Assembly: GCF_000328665.1 (NCBI RefSeq)
Contig: NC_019977.1
Coordinates: 2,224,011-2,288,010 of the forward strand
Source of the DNA: Methanomethylovorans hollandica DSM 15978
GTDB lineage: Archaea > Halobacteriota > Methanosarcinia > Methanosarcinales > Methanosarcinaceae
Reading direction: 5' to 3'
Length of the DNA: 64,000 nt
Numbering within the stretch: position 1 is the stretch's first letter; every line of letters starts with the position of its first letter. A program made the translations under genes and the position numbers. This document shows, piece after piece, positions 8,504 through 16,866 of this stretch. Below the pieces are notes generated by a model. That model was not told the DNA's origin and searched no databases. It worked only from the letters and a program-made list of their open reading frames with translations.

Positions 8504-8901
8504 CACGACAGGTGATACAACTGTGTAACTCTGTATATTGAGTTTTCTTTCCACATCAGCGGGAGCTATGCCGCTCTTCTGCTGAAAGTGTGGACCAGAA
8601 TAAGATCCCTATAATAAATCTGTCACTAACTGCTCCTGATTTTTCAGAGGATGTATCAGCTGAGGAGAGTATCATCGGGAAGAGCTCTGCGATCCAAAAA
8701 GCACTAAGAAAGACCTTAATGCCAACCTATGGCTTGCGATGAACGCCGCATGTTTCCTGTGGAGGTTCATTAACTAACCTGCATGGATATTGTGCTCCTG
8801 CATCCAGATGACGGGACGGGCAGCTAAGTAGCCAGCATGCCGGATATATAATTGCAGTAATAACAAACAGTTAATTTATTTTTCAATGAAAAGTAAATAA
8901 A

Positions 8902-8914
8902 CCTATATATATAC
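8902..8914 (+). promoter_or_regulatory. TATA box of the subtilase gene
   Basis: CCTATATATATAC lies 17-29 bp upstream of ATG 8931, preceded by an A-rich stretch (AAGTAAATAA) that could act as the TFB recognition element. With the usual 22-27 bp from TATA centre to start site, transcription would begin at or next to the ATG, implying a leaderless mRNA; no ribosome-binding site is present. Confidence 0.5.
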
Positions 8915-8930
8915 GACCATAATATATTCA

Positions 8931-10463
8931 ATGGGTGTTACCATAGGAAAGCAAACAAAATTGCTAGTAATGTTGATGATAATGTTTTTCCTGACAGTAC
9001 CTGCAAGTGCAGCGCAGGAAAAGCAAGAGAAGGTCCCCGTTCTGATCAATTTCAAGGAAAAGACCGATACGGAACTTGTAAAAGCTCATGGTGGAAACGT
9101 GAAGCACGAATACACCATTATCCCTGCTGTGGCTGCAGAGCTGCCCCCACAGGCCATCGATGCCCTGTCGAAGAACCCGAAGATAGATTTCATTGAACCT
9201 GACGGCCAGGCTCAGATCCTTGCCGATGAGATCCCCTGGGGTATTGCCAGGATAGATGCGACCGCTGCCCAGTCCGCCGGTGTCACCGGAAATGGCATCA
9301 AAGTCGCTGTTCTGGACACTGGCATCGATTACAATCATCCTGACCTGAAGGCGAATTACCTGGGAGGGTATGATTTCGTGAATGCTGACAACGACCCCAT
9401 GGACGATCACAGCCATGGCACCCATGTCGCCGGCACGGTTGCTGCCCTTAGCAATGACATCGGCGTACTGGGAGCAGCACCCCAGGCAGGGCTGTATGCC
9501 GTAAAGGTCGCCGACAGCTCAGGATCATGTTCATATAGCAATATCATAGCCGGCATTAACTGGGCGGTAAACAACAATGCCAATGTCATTACAATGAGCA
9601 TTGGTGGTACAGCTTCCTCGTCCACGCTCCAGAACGCCTGTAACAATGCCTACAACAATGGCGTGGTACTGGTGGGAGCAGCCGGCAATTCCGGCGGTGC
9701 TGTGATATATCCCGCAGCTTACTATTCAGTAATAGCTGTGTCTGCAACGGATTCGACCAATACAAAGACCTCCTGGTCATGCTATGGTCCACAGGTGGAA
9801 TTTGCAGCACCTGGCTCCAGTATAAAATCCACTATGCCTGACGGCCTGTATGGTTACAAGAGCGGTACTAGCATGGCAACACCACATGTAACAGGTGCTG
9901 TGGCGTTGCTGATGAGCACGGATATTGCAGGCACTGTCCATGATACCAACGGCAATGGCAAATGGGACCCTGCGGAGGTCCGCTTAAGGCTGCAGAGCAC
10001 GGCAACCGACCTGGGTGCCAGCGGCAGGGACAATTACTACGGGTATGGCCTTGTGAACGCCTATGCAGCGGTCAGGGACCTGAGCAGTACACCAGTGGAT
10101 GACCCTGTTGTCACACCTCCTGAGTCATCAACACCTGTTGTGATGTACGTGGGAGAGCTGAGCCTGGAGCAGCAGTCCAAAGTGAGCGGCAAGAACACCT
10201 TTGGCTGGGCTGTGGCCACCGTGCAGGTGGTGGATGCTGACGGCAAGACAATCCCCGGAGCAAGTGTCGCAGGAAGCTGGAGCGGCCTGACAGCAGCAGC
10301 TGTCTCAGGGACCACTGATGCAAATGGTGTTGTAGTGTTCACATCCGCACAGGTGAAAAAGCCCAAGGGCACGCTGACATTCACAGTTACGGGCATCACA
10401 TGTGACGAATACGCATACGACCCAACGCAAAACGCCTACTCTGCAAAAAGCGTCACTTTCTAA
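8931..10463 (+). CDS. Secreted subtilisin-like serine protease
   Basis: This 510-aa protein has a signal peptide (hydrophobic core LLVMLMIMFFLTVPASAA, about residues 11-28), an I9-type propeptide (about 33-95, ending FIEPDGQAQ), and an S8 catalytic domain. The triad is visible as Asp in VAVLDTGIDYNHPDL, His in HSHGTHVAGT, and Ser in GTSMATPHVTGAVAL, all in canonical order. After a Pro/Thr-rich linker near residue 395 comes a roughly 100-aa C-terminal domain resembling bacterial Ig-like folds (TIPGASVAGSW, TDANGVVVF). It is therefore an exported, self-maturing extracellular protease, probably for peptide scavenging or surface-protein turnover. It has its own leaderless-type promoter and terminator. 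Confidence 0.9.
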   Translation: MGVTIGKQTKLLVMLMIMFFLTVPASAAQEKQEKVPVLINFKEKTDTELVKAHGGNVKHEYTIIPAVAAELPPQAIDALSKNPKIDFIEPDGQAQILADEIPWGIARIDATAAQSAGVTGNGIKVAVLDTGIDYNHPDLKANYLGGYDFVNADNDPMDDHSHGTHVAGTVAALSNDIGVLGAAPQAGLYAVKVADSSGSCSYSNIIAGINWAVNNNANVITMSIGGTASSSTLQNACNNAYNNGVVLVGAAGNSGGAVIYPAAYYSVIAVSATDSTNTKTSWSCYGPQVEFAAPGSSIKSTMPDGLYGYKSGTSMATPHVTGAVALLMSTDIAGTVHDTNGNGKWDPAEVRLRLQSTATDLGASGRDNYYGYGLVNAYAAVRDLSSTPVDDPVVTPPESSTPVVMYVGELSLEQQSKVSGKNTFGWAVATVQVVDADGKTIPGASVAGSWSGLTAAAVSGTTDANGVVVFTSAQVKKPKGTLTFTVTGITCDEYAYDPTQNAYSAKSVTF

Positions 10464-10483
10464 GTGAAAGACACTTGATCAGG

Positions 10484-10522
10484 ATCGTATCCTGTACTTC
10501 CAGGATACGATGATCTTTTTTT
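10484..10522 (+). terminator. Strong terminator after the subtilase gene
   Basis: ATCGTATCCTG (10484-10494) and CAGGATACGAT (10501-10511) form a perfect 11-bp stem with a 6-base loop, followed by a T run at 10516-10522. It lies 20 bp after the protease stop codon and upstream of the convergent Fur-family gene. Confidence 0.8.
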
Positions 10523-10557
10523 ATGCCGGAAGAAAAAGGCTTCCTTGAATCTTGCCT

Positions 10558-11001
10558 TTAAGTGTTCTTATCTGCCTGGCATTTTCTGCAAACGCCATGT
10601 ATGTCAAGTCCGAACACGTTCACGATAAAATCTGCATCATCGGATATCCTCGAAATTACCTCTGACAGGAGAGGGTCCTCCCAATCGGCAATGTCGTTGC
10701 ATTTCACACAGATCAGGTGTGCATGAGGCTCCAGATTCGGATCGAATCTCGACTGGCCGTCAGGCAGGTTCAACTCCTGGATAAAACCAAATTCCTTCAG
10801 GACCTTAAGGGTGGCATAGATCGTTGCAAGACTGACGGTCGGATGCGTTCCCCTGATCTCCTGATAGATCCTCTTAGCTGTCGGATGCTCTTTATTATTG
10901 AGCACATATCTGGCGATGGCTATCCTCTGGGGAGTGACTTTTATATTTTTTTCCCTGAAGGCAGTAATTATTGTTTTATCAATATATTGTGAGTGAGTCA
11001 T
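10558..11001 (-). CDS. Fur/PerR-family metalloregulator
   Basis: This 147-aa protein has the Fur architecture: an N-terminal winged helix (VTPQRIAIARYVL, HPTAKRIYQEI, SLATIYATLKVL) and a C-terminal dimer domain with RFDPNLEPHAH. Two CxxC motifs, CVKC and CRKC, form the structural zinc site typical of Fur and PerR. The RFD Asp and nearby His residues occupy the regulatory metal positions; PerR-type proteins use an Asp here for peroxide-sensitive Fe2+ binding, so a peroxide sensor is plausible but Fe-dependent Fur cannot be excluded. It is monocistronic, and a palindrome directly upstream suggests autoregulation. Targets may include the rubrerythrin/fprA group, but this is inference. Confidence 0.88.
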   Translation of the reverse strand: MTHSQYIDKTIITAFREKNIKVTPQRIAIARYVLNNKEHPTAKRIYQEIRGTHPTVSLATIYATLKVLKEFGFIQELNLPDGQSRFDPNLEPHAHLICVKCNDIADWEDPLLSEVISRISDDADFIVNVFGLDIHGVCRKCQADKNT

Positions 11002-11007
11002 AATTAT

Positions 11008-11019
11008 TATTAGTTAATA
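11008..11019. promoter_or_regulatory. Candidate operator upstream of the Fur/PerR gene
   Basis: TATTAGTTAATA is an inverted repeat (TATTA and TAATA arms) starting 7 bp upstream of the start codon at 11001. Its position over the likely promoter fits autoregulation by the Fur-family protein, whose boxes are AT-rich palindromes. It is shorter than a full Fur/PerR box, and AT-rich palindromes arise easily by chance. Confidence 0.3.
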
Positions 11020-11203
11020 GTTTTTTTTGTATAAGGATTTACTCACATGTAAGATTAATATGAAGTAAAGCATTGCTTTATAAGTAGTATATTAGTTTAC
11101 AAATATTACTGCTGCTTTTGAATGATACTTTCATTCATAATCTCAAATGTACCAGTGGAGTTAAAAAAGTGTATTTAGAAAAGAACTCTATAAGGGGTTA
11201 ATA

Positions 11204-11254
11204 ATGAAAAAGTGGAATAAACTCGTAATTTTGGTGTTGATATTTAAAGATTGA
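11204..11254 (+). pseudogene. Stub of a gene with signal-peptide-like start
   Basis: ATG 11204 is preceded by AAGGGG and opens a 16-residue frame, MKKWNKLVILVLIFKD, then TGA. It looks like the start of a signal peptide or membrane anchor cut off just before the IS1-like remnant. It could be a gene disrupted by the insertion; a chance frame is also possible. Confidence 0.3.
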
Positions 11255-11282
11255 TATATAATATGAACTCACATACTTCTGA

Positions 11283-11662
11283 ATGAATTGCCCAAGATGT
11301 AATAGTTCCATTCACAGAAAGAATGGTATAGTCATGGACGTCAACGATACAAATGCCATGATTGTGACTATAACTATTCAGTAGAGATAAAATCGACTGC
11401 TTTCTCTTCTTTTGTTAAAAGACAGGCTTTACAGCTCTATCTTGAATGATTAGGATTTCGCTCAATAGGACGTATATTAGGAGTAAGTCATGTTTCTGTC
11501 CAGAAATGGATAAAGAAGTTTGGTCAGGAATTAGAGGATATGAAGAGTGAAAATGAGAGCGAAATCGTTGAACTCGATGAGATACACCCTACATCGGGAA
11601 CAAAAAAATATTGCTGGACCTGGATTGCTGTTGATAGCTTCACACCCGACTCCTTGTTTTAA
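11283..11662 (+). mobile_element. Degenerate IS1-like transposase remnant
   Basis: The translation begins MNCPRCNSSIHRKNG (zinc-ribbon InsA-like start), shifts frame near 11328, and continues as GRQRYKCHDCDYNYSVEIKS, LGFRSIGRILGVSHVSVQKW and EIVELDEIHPTSGTKKYCW. An in-frame TGA interrupts it near 11447, and the C-terminal catalytic part is missing after about residue 125. These are the N-terminal zinc finger, the helix-turn-helix and the start of the DDE region of archaeal IS1-family transposases. One frameshift, one stop and a truncation make it inactive. No terminal inverted repeats could be assigned with confidence. Confidence 0.75.
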
Positions 11663-11778
11663 GGAATCGCCCGAACATATTTTAACCTTTCTAAATTGTT
11701 CTGCAGCAGACAGAGCTGACAGTGTTCTTACACCAATAATAGCGTAAAAAGATTATTAACATATCAGGACATCATTCA

Positions 11779-12138
11779 GTGATTATGAGTGGAAAAGAAA
11801 GACTGCTGGAGCCGGAACCTTATATTCTGCCTGATATGGTCATGCAGAAGGTCCATGAATCCATGCAGGAAAATGTGACAGGGCTGGTGGACCTGTTCAA
11901 GGTGCTTTCAGACCCCATCAGGATACATATTCTTAAAGCTCTGGAGGTGCAGGAGCTGTGCGTATGTGTGCTCGTGGAGATAACAGACTATAAGCACTCT
12001 GCACTGTCATACCATCTGAAGCTGCTCAAAGGAGCAGGCCTCGTGGAATCCACGAGGAACAAGAACTTTCAGATGTATTACCTGACAGATCTGGGAAGGT
12101 CCCTGCTCAAGAATATAGAAAGCACCTTCAATCAGTGA
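11779..12138 (+). CDS. ArsR-family metal-type repressor
   Basis: This 119-aa protein is a winged-helix regulator of the ArsR/SmtB type: [18 protein letters not shown], then the metal-binding helix motif ELCVCVLVE (Cys61 and Cys63), [18 protein letters not shown] as recognition helix, and a C-terminal dimer helix. The ELCVC motif is the thiolate site used by arsenic/antimony and some other metal sensors. The longest frame starts at GTG 11779; ATG 11785 is an alternative. No arsenic efflux or methylation gene is adjacent, so its targets lie elsewhere or it responds to another signal. Its 3' end overlaps the convergent NikR gene by 7 bp, which may allow antisense interplay. Confidence 0.8.
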   Translation: MIMSGKERLLEPEPYILPDMVMQKVHESMQENVTGLVDLFKVLSDPIRIHILKALEVQELCVCVLVEITDYKHSALSYHLKLLKGAGLVESTRNKNFQMYYLTDLGRSLLKNIESTFNQ

Positions 12139-12566
12139 CTTTCCGTAGGCTGGGCAGTGTTGAGCTTCACATACTTCACACCCTTAAGCGCCATCAGTTT
12201 CTCAGCTATTGTCTTTACCTCCTGACCCTCCCCATCCAGAATAACTACCTCCAGGCAATTATCATGGTCCAGGTGGATGTGTATCGAGGTCTTGATCAGA
12301 GCAGAGTGTTCATGCTGTATCTCCGTAAGGGAGCTGGTCAGTCCGCGTTTTGTATGGTCATAGATAAGAGTGATAGTGGCAACACGCCTGCCTTTCACAT
12401 CGCTCATCCATTCGTAATGCGTGATGTAGCTTCTGATAGCATCCCGTATGCCCTCTGAACGTGATGAATATCCTCTTTGCTCGATAATGCCGTCGAATTT
12501 CGTAAGAAGGTTCTCAGGCAGCGAAACACCAATCCTCATTAATTCTTGTTCCATTGGATCACCCAT
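12132..12566 (-). CDS. nikR: NikR-family nickel-responsive regulator
   Basis: This 144-aa protein has an N-terminal ribbon-helix-helix ([19 protein letters not shown], then [11 protein letters not shown]) and a C-terminal ACT-like metal domain. His85, His96, His98 and Cys104 keep exactly the spacing of the E. coli NikR nickel site (His76, His87, His89, Cys95), so nickel or another square-planar metal is the expected effector. Methanogens need Ni for F430, CODH and hydrogenase; NikR represses uptake genes when Ni is sufficient. The cobalt CbiMNQO operon at 31-35 kb belongs to the same Ni/Co ECF family and is a possible target, by inference only. An internal ATG (12554) is an alternative start. 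Confidence 0.9.
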   Translation of the reverse strand: MGDPMEQELMRIGVSLPENLLTKFDGIIEQRGYSSRSEGIRDAIRSYITHYEWMSDVKGRRVATITLIYDHTKRGLTSSLTEIQHEHSALIKTSIHIHLDHDNCLEVVILDGEGQEVKTIAEKLMALKGVKYVKLNTAQPTESH

Positions 12567-12587
12567 GAATAAGAAACATATAGCAGC

Positions 12588-12655
12588 TCTGTAGAAATCA
12601 TCATGAATATATCACATCAGCAACAACCGCAGAGAACACAAAGCCCATAGAGGAC
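12588..12655 (+). repeat. Dispersed repeat, copy A
   Basis: About 68 bp beginning TCTGTAGAAATCATCATGAA and including GCAGAGAACACAAAG resemble a second intergenic copy at 23448-23515 (roughly three quarters identical by eye, with a 1-base offset). A short palindrome, GTTCTCTACAGAAC (12709-12722), lies about 50 bp further on. Both copies sit just upstream or downstream of unrelated genes and encode nothing obvious. Confidence 0.45.
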
Positions 12656-12844
12656 TTTTTATCACTTTCCATCCCCTTACATGCTCTTGTGGTTCAATTT
12701 AAATGCACGTTCTCTACAGAACCCATAATATACTAATGAAAGTAAAGAGTAATAACATTTTGTATGTCTTGACGATAGGTTTATTAAGATAAATAGTAAT
12801 TATAGGGAAAATATATTAAAATAACATTGATATAGAGGGACATG

Positions 12845-13558
12845 ATGAAAGGTGAACAATTATACTCAGGAAAAGCAAAGACGATATACAGGACCGAAGA
12901 CCCTTCGAAGTACATATCCGAGTTCAGGGACAGTCTTACTGCTTTTGATGGCAAGAAGAAGAGCGAAGCCTCAAAGAAAGGATATTACAACGCCCAGATA
13001 TCCAAAAAGCTCTTCGAGCTGCTGGAAAGTAAGGGTATAAGGACCCACTATGTCAGGATGCTATCAGACACTGAGATGCTTGTGGAAGCTGTGGACATCA
13101 TCAAAATAGAAGTCATACCCCGTAACATCGCTGCAGGCTCCATCACGCGCAGATACCCTATAAAAGAAGGTACGGTATTCAAGAAGCCTGTCATGGTCAT
13201 GGACTACAAAAGCGATGAGTACGGAGATCCCATGCTCAACGAAGACATTGCTGTAGCCCTGGGTGTCGCCACATACGAAGAAATAGCCACGATCCGCCAG
13301 ATTGCCCTCAAGGTCAACGAGATCCTCATCAAATACCTTGATGAACGTGGCATAGCCCTGCCCGACTTCAAACTGGAGTTTGGGAGAAAGGACGGGCAGA
13401 TCCTGGTAGCCGATGAGATATCCTGTGATACATGCCGCTTCTGGGACAAGGAAACAGGAAAGTCCATGGACAAGGACATCTTCCGCTTTGACAAAGGGGA
13501 TCTGACAAAAGCATACGAAGATGTAGCAAAACGTATTGCCCCTGAAATATTCCAGTAA
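12845..13558 (+). CDS. purC: SAICAR synthetase (PurC)
   Basis: This 237-aa enzyme joins aspartate to CAIR with ATP, step eight of purine synthesis. It shows the family motifs [14 protein letters not shown] at the N-terminus, [17 protein letters not shown] in the middle (substrate binding), and [20 protein letters not shown] near residue 190. Tandem ATGs occur at 12842 and 12845; the GAGGG at 12835-12839 is better spaced for the second, so 12845 is used. It stands alone upstream of an unrelated oxidoreductase gene, 21 bp apart, so the two may share a transcript. purL lies 7 kb away, so purine genes are scattered as is usual in archaea. Confidence 0.95.
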   Translation: MKGEQLYSGKAKTIYRTEDPSKYISEFRDSLTAFDGKKKSEASKKGYYNAQISKKLFELLESKGIRTHYVRMLSDTEMLVEAVDIIKIEVIPRNIAAGSITRRYPIKEGTVFKKPVMVMDYKSDEYGDPMLNEDIAVALGVATYEEIATIRQIALKVNEILIKYLDERGIALPDFKLEFGRKDGQILVADEISCDTCRFWDKETGKSMDKDIFRFDKGDLTKAYEDVAKRIAPEIFQ

Positions 13559-13579
13559 GCCTTCAAGGAGATTAGCATC

Positions 13580-15055
13580 ATGCCGAAATATGATGTTATA
13601 GTCGTAGGCTCAGGAGTTACCGGGCTGCTCTCAGCCCTTGTGCTTTCCAAGCACGGAAAAAAGGTACTGATACTGGAAAAGAGCAAACATGTAGGAGGCA
13701 ACTGCAATAGTTATGTAGTGGATGGTTATCAGGTGGACACTGGAGCACATGCCATCACACATCTCATCGAAGGTCCGTTGAAAAGGCTCATGGAGAGCTA
13801 CTTTGACTACCTGCCAGTATTCGAGAATTACGGAGACTATTTCATCCGCACGGATAAACGCCTTATGAAAGTACCTTCCAATATCAAGGAATTCGTGACT
13901 TTCGATGTACTCCCCAAGATGGACAGACTGGTACTTAGCCAGGCAGTCACCAAAGCCCTTACCTACAGGACCTTCGGAATGGACTTGTCCAAACAATCCG
14001 TATATGAATTCCTTCCCAAGAACCTCTCACAGGATACTTACGACTTTGCCAATACTATATCTTATTTCCTTACAGGCAAGGACATGAAACATACATCAGC
14101 ACAGAGGGTACTTGAAGGAAGTGCATTCGTGCGGGACAGCGTAACACCTGAACAGTTAGAGGAGATCCTTAAAATAGACGAAAAGAATGGTCATGAGGAG
14201 AAAGTTTTGCAGAACCTCATTCCATTGAACCTTCACACATCCCTGCAAACCCGGCTGAACAAAGTATCAAGCCCCCTTACGACCCTGGGCAGGCTTGCCA
14301 CTAACAAGGTCAGCTATTCTCAGGGATATCCGCGTAAAGGTCTCAAATCACTCCTTAATGCTATACTTTATTCGCTGCCCAAGTCAGTGGAGATCATGAC
14401 GGAGAATCCTGTGCATAAGATCCTGACAGAGGAAGGCGTGGTAAAAGGAGTTGTGGCAGATGACACATATCTTGCTGATATGGTCATACACACAGGTTTT
14501 GCAAAGGACCTGCCATATCTTGTGGAAGATCTGCCCCCTTCCTATGTAAAGGAACTTGAGGGCATAGTACAGACAAAGAGCCTTACTATCTGGCTTGGGC
14601 TGGACACTACCATGGAAGCTTTCAATTATATTGGTTCTGAGATCTGGTTCAAGGAAAAGGCCTACTGGGCAATGCCCATCAGCAATTATGACTCGTCCCT
14701 TGCGCCTGAAGGAAAACAACTGGTCGGCTTTAGTTTTATAATGGACCCGGAAAAAGATGAGAGCTACGAGATCAAAAAAGCCTATGAAACAATATACAAT
14801 GCTGTGCCTGATATCAAGGAACATGTAGAGATGAGGCATGAACAAATCCTCATCCCTGAAAAAGCGTCAGTCACCATTGATGGGAACTTTGCAGACATCA
14901 GGACACCCATAAAGAATCTGTATGTTGCCGGTACCGACACTGACCGGCGCAGTATGGGCATCACCCGGGCAGCATATTCTGTGATAGAGATGCTGCGCAT
15001 AGTGAACTCAGATGGTAACCTGCACATGAGAGGAGCTAAAAGCTCACCTCCTTAA
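13580..15055 (+). CDS. CrtI-like FAD-dependent oxidoreductase
   Basis: This 491-aa protein belongs to the phytoene desaturase/carotenoid isomerase (CrtI/CrtISO) superfamily. The N-terminus has the dinucleotide fold VIVVGSGVTGLLSALVLSKH and EKSKHVGGNCNSY; the C-terminus has LYVAGTDTDRRSMGITRAAY, the second FAD contact. Archaeal relatives include geranylgeranyl-type lipid and isoprenoid modifying enzymes as well as many uncharacterised oxidoreductases, so the substrate is probably an isoprenoid or related lipid but is not determined here. A GGAG site lies at 13566-13570. It may be cotranscribed with purC; its 3' end overlaps the convergent DUF47 gene by 12 bp. Confidence 0.75.
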   Translation: MPKYDVIVVGSGVTGLLSALVLSKHGKKVLILEKSKHVGGNCNSYVVDGYQVDTGAHAITHLIEGPLKRLMESYFDYLPVFENYGDYFIRTDKRLMKVPSNIKEFVTFDVLPKMDRLVLSQAVTKALTYRTFGMDLSKQSVYEFLPKNLSQDTYDFANTISYFLTGKDMKHTSAQRVLEGSAFVRDSVTPEQLEEILKIDEKNGHEEKVLQNLIPLNLHTSLQTRLNKVSSPLTTLGRLATNKVSYSQGYPRKGLKSLLNAILYSLPKSVEIMTENPVHKILTEEGVVKGVVADDTYLADMVIHTGFAKDLPYLVEDLPPSYVKELEGIVQTKSLTIWLGLDTTMEAFNYIGSEIWFKEKAYWAMPISNYDSSLAPEGKQLVGFSFIMDPEKDESYEIKKAYETIYNAVPDIKEHVEMRHEQILIPEKASVTIDGNFADIRTPIKNLYVAGTDTDRRSMGITRAAYSVIEMLRIVNSDGNLHMRGAKSSPP

Positions 15056-15736
15056 TACCATGGTCCGCAACCTGTCCGCAGCACTCTCGGTACGGTCAGC
15101 AATGCGGCCTATGTTTTTGGAAAGTTCCAGGAAGAAATAAACTCCTCCGCCACCAAGCAGTTCTTCCTTCTCAAATATCTGTTTCATAACTTGTTTTTCT
15201 ATAACGTCCACCTGGTGCTCCATTTCTTCTACCTTGGAAACAAGCTCCAGGGTTTCGTGTACATCCTTCTTCCCAAAAGAAGACTCCAGAAGCTCGCTTA
15301 GCGTGTCCACTAGAAGTTCATACATCTCCACTGTTGCCAAGGTCCTGGACATCAGTTCACGGAACCCCTCTTCGAGTTCTTTTGGCACCTGACAATTTCG
15401 CAGGGTCAGCCAGTAAGCTGCGTCCTGGCACTCATCGGAAATAGAATCCTGTGGTTTGAGGAAATTAAGCAGATCATCCGCATGTACCGGCAGCATAATG
15501 GTAGATGTGAGTTCCGCCCTGATGGTCTGTTTTATTACATCTGCCTCATGCTCAAGGATATCGATCTCACTATTAAGCCTCAGCACGGTGGGCGTGTCAC
15601 ATTCAAAATAAGCAGAAAGCTCCTCGCTCAGCTTCCGAACAGCATCCCCCCCTTTCGTGGCATGCATATGCAGAGGCCTGAAAGGAGATTTTGCAAAGAC
15701 GCTGAGCACAGAGCGTATATATTCTCTCTTTGTCAA
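15044..15736 (-). CDS. DUF47/PhoU-like phosphate transport regulator
   Basis: This 230-aa helical protein matches the TIGR00153/DUF47 family, which is related to PhoU and is encoded next to PiT phosphate permeases throughout bacteria and archaea. Typical stretches are SEEL near residue 37, EADVIKQTIRAEL, and the C-terminal GGVYFFLELSKNIGRIADRT. It begins with TTG (15736), overlapping the stop of the upstream pit gene by 4 bp, so translation is coupled. The family is thought to control or gate PiT transport in response to phosphate through metal-binding helices. Length is normal. Confidence 0.88.
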   Translation of the reverse strand: MTKREYIRSVLSVFAKSPFRPLHMHATKGGDAVRKLSEELSAYFECDTPTVLRLNSEIDILEHEADVIKQTIRAELTSTIMLPVHADDLLNFLKPQDSISDECQDAAYWLTLRNCQVPKELEEGFRELMSRTLATVEMYELLVDTLSELLESSFGKKDVHETLELVSKVEEMEHQVDVIEKQVMKQIFEKEELLGGGGVYFFLELSKNIGRIADRTESAADRLRTMVLRR

Positions 15737-16770
15737 ATTCCTATCCCCATGAGTCCTGTGAATATTAAAGCTGATGTCAACGCTGCTACAGGCACTGTGA
15801 TTATCCAGGATACTGCTATCTTTCCTATTACACTTAAATCAACCGCTGCAAGACCGCCCGCAAGACCAACACCTATGACAGATCCAACAAGTGTGTGGGT
15901 AGTTGAGATGGGAAGAGAACTATAACTGTGCATCACCACAACAGATGCAGTGGCAAACTCTGCACAGAAACCTCTTGTCGGAGTAAGTTCAGTGATCTTA
16001 TTACCAATGGTCTGTATCACTTTGTAGCCCCATGTAGCAAGCCCGAGCACCATACCGAACCCACCGAGAACCATAATCCACGTAGGTACCTGCGCACTAT
16101 CCATACCCAGCACATTAAGTCCTGCATACAAAGGACCTATTGAATTTGCAACATCATTGGAACCATGCGCGAATGCCATATAACATGCTGTCATGATCTG
16201 AAGAGGTACAAACTTCTTTTCAATAAGAAAAGGATTGTCTGTACGTTGGAGGATAAAATGGGATACCATTATAAAGAGGAGATATGCAATAAGAGCTCCC
16301 AGCAGGGGTGAAATCAGCCAGCTTGCTACGATCTTGGTGAGAACAGCCCAGTGTATATCACTGTAAGGGATAATTCCATGATATGCTGAAACTAAACCAA
16401 AACCAAGAACTGCACCGACTATTGAATGTGTGGTAGAAACTGGCAGATTGTAGAATGTGGTCAACGTGACCCAGAAACCTGCGGCCAGGATCGCCGCAAG
16501 CATACCGATAACAACAAGATGAGAATCAATCATTCTAATTTGGTCTAATGGAACTATGCCACTTGCAATAGTCGAAACAACTCGTTTACCGAAAAATGTA
16601 GCACCAAAGAATTCGAACACTGCTGCAACAAGGATCACTTGTTTAAGAGAGAGGGCCCCACTACCCACCGAAGTTCCCATAGCATTGGCAAGATCATTAG
16701 CCCCTATGTTCCAGGCCATGTATAATGCCGCAGCTATGAGGGCAATCACAAAGGGATTAAAAACATCCAT
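15733..16770 (-). CDS. pit: PiT-family inorganic phosphate permease
   Basis: This 345-aa membrane protein has about ten hydrophobic helices and the duplicated PiT signature: NIGANDLANAMGTSVGSGAL in the first half and AHGSNDVANSIGPLYAG in the second. PiT carriers import phosphate (often as a metal phosphate) driven by H+ or Na+. The GGAGG before ATG 16770 supports the start. It is the first gene of a two-gene operon with the DUF47 regulator. No Pst-type transporter is in the window. Confidence 0.92.
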   Translation of the reverse strand: MDVFNPFVIALIAAALYMAWNIGANDLANAMGTSVGSGALSLKQVILVAAVFEFFGATFFGKRVVSTIASGIVPLDQIRMIDSHLVVIGMLAAILAAGFWVTLTTFYNLPVSTTHSIVGAVLGFGLVSAYHGIIPYSDIHWAVLTKIVASWLISPLLGALIAYLLFIMVSHFILQRTDNPFLIEKKFVPLQIMTACYMAFAHGSNDVANSIGPLYAGLNVLGMDSAQVPTWIMVLGGFGMVLGLATWGYKVIQTIGNKITELTPTRGFCAEFATASVVVMHSYSSLPISTTHTLVGSVIGVGLAGGLAAVDLSVIGKIAVSWIITVPVAALTSALIFTGLMGIGI

Positions 16771-16866
16771 TTTCCATTATCCTCCTATAAACTAAGTGGA
16801 CAATTTAGTAAGATATAGATAAATGTAGTTACAATATTCTATATACCACTATATAGTCATATAGAC

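Larger units (their letters stand above)
8472..8930. other. 460-bp intergenic region with no recognisable gene
   Basis: The stretch holds a hairpin next to the ATPase stop (8475-8503), a second imperfect inverted repeat around 8550-8596 (arms CCACATCAGC and GCTGAAAGTGTGG), and a short open frame ending near 8742 whose translation (for example AEESIIGKSSAIQKAL) looks protein-like but has no start codon or recognised family. The last 50 bp form the promoter of the subtilase gene. It may contain a gene remnant, but nothing can be named. Confidence 0.4.

Noticed and set aside
7901-8554. 217-residue minus-strand frame over the ATPase 3' end
   Set aside because: No family resemblance, no ribosome site, and overlaps the conserved membrane helices of the ATPase.
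11547-11747. 66-residue frame after the IS1-like remnant
   Set aside because: It is another frame of the degenerate transposase plus flanking DNA, not a gene.
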